DNA from: Ignavibacteriales bacterium CG12_big_fil_rev_8_21_14_0_65_30_8 | Lineage (GTDB): Bacteria; Bacteroidota; Ignavibacteria; Ignavibacteriales; Ignavibacteriaceae | Length of the DNA: 5,304 nucleotides | Reading direction: 5' to 3' | Assembly (NCBI GenBank): GCA_002783525.1 | Contig: PFGS01000284.1 | Coordinates: 1-5,304, forward strand | Shown: positions 1 to 5,304 of the stretch, one piece after another | How the letters are laid out: each line of letters opens with the position of its first letter | Numbering within the stretch: position 1 is the first letter of the stretch | Position numbers and translations under genes: made by a program | The notes under the pieces: generated by a model | The model's input: the letters and a program-made list of their open reading frames with translations, nothing else | Told to the model about the DNA's origin: nothing | Databases searched by the model: none

Positions 1-1
1 T

Positions 2-1219
2 ACACATTATAATATAATTAGTAATGTTCTGTCACTTGCAGAAATAATGCCTGCTGATAATTTCTGGAGAACAATCAGTTTTTTACCGCTCTGTCATATT
101 TTTGAAAGGACTGCAGTTTATTTTTATATCTATCTATCCAGATCAATAAATTATCCTCAAAATTTAGATACACTTCCTCAAAATATTTTAGAAGTAAAAC
201 CACGTTACTTTATTACAGTTCCAAGATTGCTGGAAAAAATTTATGAAAAGATAATTACAAAAGGGCACGAACTTAGCCTGCCAAAAAAAGCGATATTTGG
301 TTGGGCAGTAAATCTGGCTGATAATTTTGATCCTAAAGGATATAATAATTGGTTTTATAATTTCAAGTTATATTTTGCAAGAAAACTTGTTTTTAAAAAA
401 TGGAAAGAAGCTCTGGGCGGTGAAATAAAAGCAATTATTTCCGGCTCTGCAACTTTGCAACCAAAACTCGCAAGAATTTTTACAGCTGCCGGAATTCAAA
501 TTATTCAAGGATATGGATTGACCGAGACATCTCCGGTTTTAACAAGCAACAGATTTGAAAAAGGTGAATATAATTTAGGCACTGTCGGACCCGCTATACC
601 TGAAGTTGAATTAAAAATTGGTGAAAACAAAGAGATACTTGCTAAAGGTCCAAATGTAACAAATGGGTATTATAATAAACCGGAAGAAACAGAGAAAGCA
701 ATTGATAGCGAAGGTTGGTTTCATACGGGAGATACTGGTGAATTTGTTGAAGATAAATTTTTGAAAATAACAGGAAGACTAAAAGAAATATTTAAGACCA
801 GTGGCGGTAAATTTGTAGCTCCTAACCCAATTGAAAATAAAATGAAAGAGTCATTTTTTATTGAGCACATAATGGTAATTGGAGAAAATGAAAAATTTGT
901 TGCAGCAATAATTTTACCTGAATTTGAATTCTTAAAAAGATGGTGCAAAGGGAAAAAACTAAAATTTAATTCCAAAAAAGAAATGATTACTTCTGAAATA
1001 GTCAGAGAAAGAATTATGAAAGAAATTAATAAGTACAATAAAATATTCGGTCACATTCAGCAAGTTAAAAAGATCATACTTGTTAACGATCCTTGGTCAG
1101 TTGAAACAGGTGAATTGACCCCTACTTTGAAAGTTAAAAGAAACGTGATAAAAGAAAGATATAAAAATGAAATTGAAAAAATTTACAGAAATAATTTATC
1201 TGATATAAATAACAAATAA
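2..1219 (+). CDS. Long-chain acyl-CoA synthetase (AMP-forming), 5'-truncated by window edge
   Basis: This enzyme activates free fatty acids with ATP and CoA to acyl-CoA through an acyl-adenylate, feeding the beta-oxidation genes downstream. The frame is open to the left edge, and residues before the first in-window ATG (position 47) already fit the family: the fragment opens with THYN, the end of the usual LTHxN segment after the ATP-binding loop. Position 47 is therefore internal, not the true start. About 405 residues are visible; relatives have about 600, so roughly the first 200, including the Ser/Thr/Gly-rich loop, are outside. Visible motifs, numbered from the edge, are LPLCHIFERT (28-37), GYGLTETSP (170-178, adenylate-binding), GWFHTGD (238-244, with the ribose-contacting Asp), GRLKEIFKTSGG (from 258), and TPTLKVKR near the C-terminus, whose first Lys (377) is the likely adenylation lysine. 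The protein is probably cytosolic or peripheral to the membrane, since no transmembrane segment is evident. Chain-length preference cannot be read from the fragment. The family call is firm; a specific fadD/lcfA symbol is not assigned. Confidence 0.93.
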   Translation, partial: THYNIISNVLSLAEIMPADNFWRTISFLPLCHIFERTAVYFYIYLSRSINYPQNLDTLPQNILEVKPRYFITVPRLLEKIYEKIITKGHELSLPKKAIFGWAVNLADNFDPKGYNNWFYNFKLYFARKLVFKKWKEALGGEIKAIISGSATLQPKLARIFTAAGIQIIQGYGLTETSPVLTSNRFEKGEYNLGTVGPAIPEVELKIGENKEILAKGPNVTNGYYNKPEETEKAIDSEGWFHTGDTGEFVEDKFLKITGRLKEIFKTSGGKFVAPNPIENKMKESFFIEHIMVIGENEKFVAAIILPEFEFLKRWCKGKKLKFNSKKEMITSEIVRERIMKEINKYNKIFGHIQQVKKIILVNDPWSVETGELTPTLKVKRNVIKERYKNEIEKIYRNNLSDINNK

Positions 1220-1232
1220 AGAAAATATTATG
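1218..1232 (+). promoter_or_regulatory. A-rich translation leader of the FadN-like gene
   Basis: The 15 bases AAAGAAAATATTATG end in the start codon at 1230 and begin inside the stop codon of the synthetase gene. There is no convincing GGAGG-like Shine-Dalgarno, only AAAGAAAA. The same 15 bases precede the thiolase start. The leader supports 1230 as the start because the dinucleotide-binding motif of the protein follows within 12 codons. Overlap with the upstream stop suggests translational coupling, which is inference. Confidence 0.5.
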
Positions 1233-3635
1233 AAAAGAAAAATAAATAAAATAGCAGTCCTTGGTTCAGGTGTGATGGGCTCAAGAATAGCATTACATTT
1301 TGCCAACATTGGTTGTAAAGTATTTTTATTGGACATAGCACCAAGAGAATTAAATGACAAAGAAAAGCAAAAAGGACTTACTTTAGACGATCCTTCAGTC
1401 CGCAACAGAATTGTTAATGAAAATTTCAAAAACATTCTAAAAGCTAAACCATCTCCTGTTTATAATAATAAAGTTGCATCACTTGTAACAACGGGGAACT
1501 TTGAAGACAATATGAACTGGCTTGCTGAAGTTGATTGGACAATTGAAGTTGTAATTGAAAATTTAGATATCAAAAAAACGGTTTTTGAAAAAGTTGAAAA
1601 ATACAGAAAGGAAGGAACTTTAATAACATCCAACACATCGGGTATTCCTATTCACAAAATGTTAGAGGGTAGAAGCGAAGATTTCCAAAAACATTTTTGC
1701 GGTACTCACTTTTTTAATCCACCTAGATATTTACAGCTATTGGAAATTATTCCTACACCCAAAACAGACCCAACAGTTGTTGATTTCTTAATGCACTACG
1801 GTGACCTCTTCCTTGGTAAGACAACTGTCCTCTGCAAAGACACACCTGCGTTTATTGCAAATCGTGTGGGTGTTTTTTCAATCATGGCTGTTTTTAAATT
1901 GTTGAAAGAAATGGGATTCACGATTAAAGAAGTTGACTCATTAACCGGACCATTGACAGGTAAACCTAAATCAGCAACATTCAGAACTGCAGATGTTGTT
2001 GGAATTGATACCTTGGTGCACGTAGCAAATAATCTTTACAATGATTGCCCAAAAGATGAATCCAGAGAATTATTTAAGATACCGGATTTTGTTGATAAGA
2101 TGATAAAAAATAATTGGCTGGGCGATAAAACAAAACAAGGATTTTACAAAAAAACAAAAGATGAAAAAGGGAAAAAAGAAATTCTTGAAATGAACATTGA
2201 AACGGGGGAATACGGCCCGTCTGTAAAACCAAAATTTGCATCGGTTGCAGCAGCCAAACCGGTTGATGATTTAAAAGATAGAATTAAAATGCTTGTTTCA
2301 TCAAAAGATAAAGCCGGAGAATTTTTACAGAAATTATATTTCTATGTTTTTCAATATTCTTCAAATCGTATTCCTGAAATAACAGATGAGTTTTATAAAA
2401 TTGACGATGGAATGAAAGCCGGTTTTGGATGGGAAATAGGACCATTTGAAACTTGGGATGCGTTAGGCGTTGAAAAAACAGTTAAAAAAATGGAAGAGGC
2501 AGGAATGAAACCTGCTCAATGGATTTACGATATGCTGGAAAGTGGAGTGAACTCTTTTTACAGCATACACGACTGCAAAAAAGAATATTACGATATAAAT
2601 TCAAATTCTTATAAAGAAATAGCAGGCATCAAAGATTTTATTATTCTTGATAATTACAGCACTAACAAGCCTGTATGGAAAAATACAGGAACAGTTTTGC
2701 ACGATATTGGTGATGGAATTGTAAACCTGGAATTCAAAACCAAAATGAATTCAATCGGTAGTGAAGTACTGGAAGGAATAAATAAATCAATTGAAATTGC
2801 CGAGAAAGATTATAGAGGATTAGTAATTGGTAATGACGGGCAGCACTTTTCAGCAGGTGCAAATCTTGCAATGATGTTTATGCTTGCAACAGAGCAGGAA
2901 TATGATGAAATAGATTTTGCGGTAAGAACATTTCAAAATACAACAATGCATATTAGATATTCTTCTGTGCCTGTTGTGGTAGCTCCTCACGGATTAACAC
3001 TCGGCGGAGGATGCGAAGTATGTCTTCACGCTGATAAAGTTGAAGCTTCAGCAGAAACATATATTGGTTTAGTTGAAGTTGGTGTTGGAATTATTCCGGC
3101 AGGTGGTGGAACAAAAGAAATGACACTTCGTGCATCGGATAATTATAAACCAGGAGATGTTAAATTTAATGAACTGCAATGGAGATTTTTAAATATAGCT
3201 ATGGCAAAAGTTGCAACTTCTGCTAGCGAAGCAATAAAAATGGATATATTCAAAAAAGGAAGAGATAACATTATAATTAATTCCCACCGAGCAATCGCAC
3301 AGGCTAAAAAATCAGCAATTGAATTAGCTGAAAGAGGATATACAAAACCAATTCAGAGAGAAGATATAAAAGTGTTGGGAAGAGCTGCATTGGCTAACAT
3401 GTTATTAGGTGCTTATTCTTTCAGTGAAGCACATTACATTTCTTCTCATGACAAAAAAATTGCAGAAAAATTAGCTTACATAATGTGTGGCGGCGACCTT
3501 TCAGCTGAAACAAAAGTAAATGAACAATATTTATTGGACCTGGAAAGAGAAGCTTTTTTGAGTCTGATAGGTGAAAAGAAAACTATGGAGAGAATCCAAA
3601 GTATTTTAACAACGGGCAAACCGTTACGTAATTAA
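1230..3635 (+). CDS. fadN: FadN-type bifunctional 3-hydroxyacyl-CoA dehydrogenase / enoyl-CoA hydratase
   Basis: One polypeptide catalyses the two middle steps of beta-oxidation: hydration of trans-2-enoyl-CoA and NAD-dependent oxidation of 3-hydroxyacyl-CoA. Its 801 residues have the FadN layout, dehydrogenase first and crotonase last, the reverse of E. coli FadB. The Rossmann fold starts with GSGVMG (12-17) and has acidic D35 for NAD ribose. The dehydrogenase active site is intact: S137 in SNTSG, H160 in THFFNP, E172 in LLEII and N211 in FIANR, with H160/E172 as the catalytic pair. Dehydrogenase C-terminal domains follow at about 205-305 and 365-430 (GFGWEIGPFETWDALG). The crotonase part, about 485-690, has the oxyanion segment SAGANL (541-546), GGGCE (592-596) and the two catalytic-type glutamates E596 and E616. 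The remaining C-terminus is mostly helical-looking and ends in KPLRN. The length is close to the roughly 790 residues of Bacillus FadN. The gene starts 10 bases after the synthetase and is followed after 33 bases by its usual partner thiolase. A HAD-only or hydratase-only enzyme is excluded by the complete motif set. Confidence 0.95.
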   Translation: MKRKINKIAVLGSGVMGSRIALHFANIGCKVFLLDIAPRELNDKEKQKGLTLDDPSVRNRIVNENFKNILKAKPSPVYNNKVASLVTTGNFEDNMNWLAEVDWTIEVVIENLDIKKTVFEKVEKYRKEGTLITSNTSGIPIHKMLEGRSEDFQKHFCGTHFFNPPRYLQLLEIIPTPKTDPTVVDFLMHYGDLFLGKTTVLCKDTPAFIANRVGVFSIMAVFKLLKEMGFTIKEVDSLTGPLTGKPKSATFRTADVVGIDTLVHVANNLYNDCPKDESRELFKIPDFVDKMIKNNWLGDKTKQGFYKKTKDEKGKKEILEMNIETGEYGPSVKPKFASVAAAKPVDDLKDRIKMLVSSKDKAGEFLQKLYFYVFQYSSNRIPEITDEFYKIDDGMKAGFGWEIGPFETWDALGVEKTVKKMEEAGMKPAQWIYDMLESGVNSFYSIHDCKKEYYDINSNSYKEIAGIKDFIILDNYSTNKPVWKNTGTVLHDIGDGIVNLEFKTKMNSIGSEVLEGINKSIEIAEKDYRGLVIGNDGQHFSAGANLAMMFMLATEQEYDEIDFAVRTFQNTTMHIRYSSVPVVVAPHGLTLGGGCEVCLHADKVEASAETYIGLVEVGVGIIPAGGGTKEMTLRASDNYKPGDVKFNELQWRFLNIAMAKVATSASEAIKMDIFKKGRDNIIINSHRAIAQAKKSAIELAERGYTKPIQREDIKVLGRAALANMLLGAYSFSEAHYISSHDKKIAEKLAYIMCGGDLSAETKVNEQYLLDLEREAFLSLIGEKKTMERIQSILTTGKPLRN

Positions 3636-3656
3636 AACGATTTATAAAATAAATTA

Positions 3657-3671
3657 AAAGAAAATATTATG
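3657..3671 (+). promoter_or_regulatory. A-rich translation leader of the thiolase gene
   Basis: AAAGAAAATATTATG precedes and includes the start codon at 3669 and is identical over 15 bases to the leader of the FadN-like gene. No classical Shine-Dalgarno is present. The rest of the 33-base gap (from 3636) is AT-rich, without an inverted repeat or T-run that would suggest a terminator, so read-through from the FadN-like gene is expected. Confidence 0.5.
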
Positions 3672-4844
3672 AGAGAAGCATATATAGTAGCAGGTTATAG
3701 AACAGCAATAGCCAAAGCTAAAAAGGGTGGCTTTCGTTTTTACAGGCCTGATGATTTAGCTGCTGATGTAATTAAACATTTATTAAAATCAGTCCCGGAA
3801 TTAGATCCCAAAAGAGTGGATGATCTAATTGTAGGAAACGCTTTCCCTGAAGCCGAACAGGGTTTACAGGTAGGCAGGATGATTGCACTTCAATGTCTTC
3901 CACAAGAAGTACCCGGTGTGACTATTAACAGATTTTGCGCATCTGGAATTGATACAATTTCAACTGCAGTTGCACGCATAAGATCAGGTATGATGGATTG
4001 CATAATTGCAGGTGGAACCGAATCGATGTCAATGGTGCCAATGACAGGTTGGAAATTAGCAACAAACTACAAACTTGCTAAAGATTATCCCGGTTATTAT
4101 ATGAGTATGGGTTTAACTGCTGAAAAAGTTGCTGGAGAATACAAAATTTCGCGCGAAGATCAGGATGAATTTTCTTACTACTCACATATGAAAGCAGTCA
4201 ATGCTTTAAAGGAAGGATATTTCAAAGATCAAATTGTACCGATAGAAGTAGAAGAAGTTTATTTGGAAAACGGTAAAAAGAAAACCAGAAAAAATATTGT
4301 TAAAGTTGATGAAGGTCCAAGAGCAGATTCAACAATTGAAGCACTTGCAAAATTAAAACCTGTATTTGCTGCTGATGGTACCGTAACTGCAGGTAGTGCA
4401 TCACAAACTTCAGATGGTGCAGCATTTGTTCTTGTTATGTCAGAAGAAATGGTTAAAGAATTAAATTTAACACCAATTGCAAGAATGGTTTCTTATGCAC
4501 TTGTAGGTGTTGATCCAACAATTATGGGAATTGGACCAATAGCGGCAGTACCAAAAGTATTAAAAAAAGCAAATATGAAATTAGATGATATTGATCTGTT
4601 CGAATTAAATGAAGCTTTTGCGTCACAGTCATTGGTGGTAATTAGAACTCTAGGATTAAATACTGAAAAAGTAAATGTTAATGGAGGAGCAATTGCATTG
4701 GGTCATCCATTAGGTTGTTCTGGTGCTAAATTATCTGTGCAAATATTTAATGAGTTAAGAAGAAGAAAACTAAAATACGGTATTGTTACTGCTTGTGTTG
4801 GCGGTGGACAGGGAGTTGCCGGTATTTATGAACTTTTAAATTAG
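3669..4844 (+). CDS. fadA: 3-ketoacyl-CoA thiolase (acetyl-CoA C-acyltransferase), FadA type
   Basis: This cytosolic enzyme performs the last step of beta-oxidation, thiolytic cleavage of 3-ketoacyl-CoA to acetyl-CoA and an acyl-CoA two carbons shorter. The 391 residues are full length for a thiolase. All active-site elements are visible: the nucleophile C90 in NRFCASG, N314 in FELNEAFA, H346 in GGAIALGHPLGCSG, and C376 in TACVGGGQG, the proton-shuttling cysteine. GTVTAGSASQTSDGAA (237-252) is the usual CoA-side segment, and the Q-T-S-D version resembles 3-ketoacyl-CoA thiolases more than biosynthetic acetoacetyl-CoA thiolases. The N-terminus MREAYIVAGYRTAIAKAKKG matches the usual opening, but the common ARTP is YRTA here. 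The start at 3669 is supported by that alignment. Placement directly after the FadN-like gene and before an acyl-CoA dehydrogenase supports a degradative role. A biosynthetic acetyl-CoA acetyltransferase (PhaA/AtoB type) is the main alternative and is less likely because of the context and the PEAEQG segment (60-65). Confidence 0.95.
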   Translation: MREAYIVAGYRTAIAKAKKGGFRFYRPDDLAADVIKHLLKSVPELDPKRVDDLIVGNAFPEAEQGLQVGRMIALQCLPQEVPGVTINRFCASGIDTISTAVARIRSGMMDCIIAGGTESMSMVPMTGWKLATNYKLAKDYPGYYMSMGLTAEKVAGEYKISREDQDEFSYYSHMKAVNALKEGYFKDQIVPIEVEEVYLENGKKKTRKNIVKVDEGPRADSTIEALAKLKPVFAADGTVTAGSASQTSDGAAFVLVMSEEMVKELNLTPIARMVSYALVGVDPTIMGIGPIAAVPKVLKKANMKLDDIDLFELNEAFASQSLVVIRTLGLNTEKVNVNGGAIALGHPLGCSGAKLSVQIFNELRRRKLKYGIVTACVGGGQGVAGIYELLN

Positions 4845-4864
4845 AATTTTTAATAACAAAGATT

Positions 4865-4880
4865 GAGAGAAAATAAAATG
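4865..4880 (+). promoter_or_regulatory. Probable ribosome-binding region of the acyl-CoA dehydrogenase gene
   Basis: GAGAGAAAATAAAATG leads into the start codon at 4878. GAGAGA (4865-4870) is a weak Shine-Dalgarno candidate seven bases before the ATG and is the only purine-rich G-containing element before any start in this window. The tract AGAAAATA is shared with the leaders of the two upstream genes. It favours 4878 over the in-frame ATG at 4899, which has no comparable leader. The 33-base gap contains no terminator-like hairpin. Confidence 0.45.
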
Positions 4881-5304
4881 TCAGAAGAAACAAAAACAAT
4901 GGAAGTATTAAAAGGCGGAGAATTCTTAATAAAAGAATCTGAACCAAATTCAGTTTTTATACCTGAAGAATTAAATGAAGAACAAAGAATGATTGTTGAT
5001 ACAGCCAGAGAATTTATTGAAAAAGAAATCTGGCCAAAGCTGGACGCAATTGATCATCAGGAAGAGGGTGTTGCTGTTGGTTTAATTAATAAAGCAGGTG
5101 AACTTGGTTTGCTTGGCACTTCTGTACCGGAAGAGTATGGTGGATTTGGTCAAGATTTTAATTCTAACACAGCCCTTGCAATGACTCTAGGGACAAGTCA
5201 TTCAATAGGTGTCTCTTTCGCAGCACATACAGGAATTGGAACTCTTCCAATTATGTATTACGGAACCGAAGAGCAAAAGAAAAAATACTTACCTAAACTT
5301 GCCA
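4878..5304 (+). CDS. fadE: Acyl-CoA dehydrogenase, FadE type (3' end beyond window)
   Basis: This is a flavoprotein that introduces the 2,3-double bond into acyl-CoA, the first oxidative step of the cycle. Only the first 142 residues are in the window and no stop is reached. Acyl-CoA dehydrogenase N-terminal domain features are visible: the helix starting ELNEEQRMIVDTAREFIEKE (31-50), GELGLLG (74-80), VPEEYGGFG (83-91), and YGTEEQKKKYLPKLA at 128-142, the usual lead-in to the substrate-binding core. About 25 residues precede the domain and contain KGGEFLIKES (12-21), a segment I associate with FadE of Bacillus-type fadNAE operons, whose proteins are about 590 residues long. The FAD-binding middle domain and the catalytic glutamate lie outside, so activity cannot be judged. 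It follows the thiolase after 33 bases, giving the order fadN-fadA-fadE. The general family is certain; the FadE symbol rests on the N-terminal segment and the gene order. Confidence 0.88.
   Translation, partial: MSEETKTMEVLKGGEFLIKESEPNSVFIPEELNEEQRMIVDTAREFIEKEIWPKLDAIDHQEEGVAVGLINKAGELGLLGTSVPEEYGGFGQDFNSNTALAMTLGTSHSIGVSFAAHTGIGTLPIMYYGTEEQKKKYLPKLA

Noticed and set aside
47..49. ATG at 47 as the start of the acyl-CoA synthetase
   Set aside because: The frame is open to the window edge and the upstream codons encode conserved family sequence (THYN onward), so the true start is outside the window.
721..1038. Reverse-strand open frame of 105 codons inside the synthetase gene
   Set aside because: It lies fully antisense to well-conserved synthetase motifs (TGD, GRLKEIFKTSGG). 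Its translation is low-complexity Ser/Leu/Ile/Phe, typical of the complement of Lys/Glu-rich coding sequence.
1196..1435. Reverse-strand open frame of 79 codons over the junction of the first two genes
   Set aside because: It is antisense to the Rossmann motif of the FadN-like protein and has a hydrophobic, biased composition with no recognisable family.
3636..3668. Possible terminator or promoter in the 33-base gap after the FadN-like gene
   Set aside because: The gap is AT-rich but has no GC stem, no T-run after a stem and no convincing -35/-10 pair. Its 3' part is explained by the translation leader.
4845..4877. TTTTTAATAA run after the thiolase stop as a terminator
   Set aside because: The T-run is short and has no preceding inverted repeat; the acyl-CoA dehydrogenase of the same pathway follows immediately.
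1..5304. Search for a novel system, CRISPR array, tRNA, insertion sequence or phage feature
   Set aside because: Nearly all bases are accounted for by four conserved metabolic genes. No direct-repeat array, cloverleaf-like sequence, transposase or terminal inverted repeat was seen by eye.

Overview
This window is a compact, single-strand block of fatty-acid activation and beta-oxidation genes. All four coding regions are on the + strand, in the order acyl-CoA synthetase (5' end cut off by the window), FadN-type bifunctional 3-hydroxyacyl-CoA dehydrogenase/enoyl-CoA hydratase, FadA-type 3-ketoacyl-CoA thiolase, and FadE-type acyl-CoA dehydrogenase (3' end cut off). The last three match the fadN-fadA-fadE order known from Bacillus subtilis and its relatives.

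Layout: the synthetase gene runs from the left edge to 1219. A 10-base gap precedes the 801-residue FadN-like gene (1230-3635). A 33-base gap precedes the 391-residue thiolase (3669-4844). Another 33-base gap precedes the acyl-CoA dehydrogenase, which starts at 4878 and runs off the right edge. The gaps hold no terminator-like hairpin and no promoter that I can recognise, so the genes are most simply read as one operon. Its promoter would lie left of the window. There is no gene-free stretch over 300 bases.

Together the genes cover a near-complete cycle. The synthetase makes acyl-CoA from free fatty acid, FadE introduces the 2,3-double bond, the hydratase and dehydrogenase halves of FadN hydrate and oxidise it, and FadA cleaves off acetyl-CoA. 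The electron-transfer flavoprotein that would re-oxidise FadE is not in view.

The DNA is strongly AT-rich and favours A/T-ending codons. The sequences before the starts are A-rich, with no good Shine-Dalgarno in front of FadN or FadA. This suggests an AT-rich bacterium, possibly of the Bacteroidota/Ignavibacteria group where SD-poor leaders are common, but that placement is inference and a Firmicute is not excluded. All visible catalytic residues are intact and no frameshift or mobile element was seen. I found no undescribed system here. The points worth a second look are the gene order, the reversed domain order of the bifunctional enzyme and the repeated translation leader.
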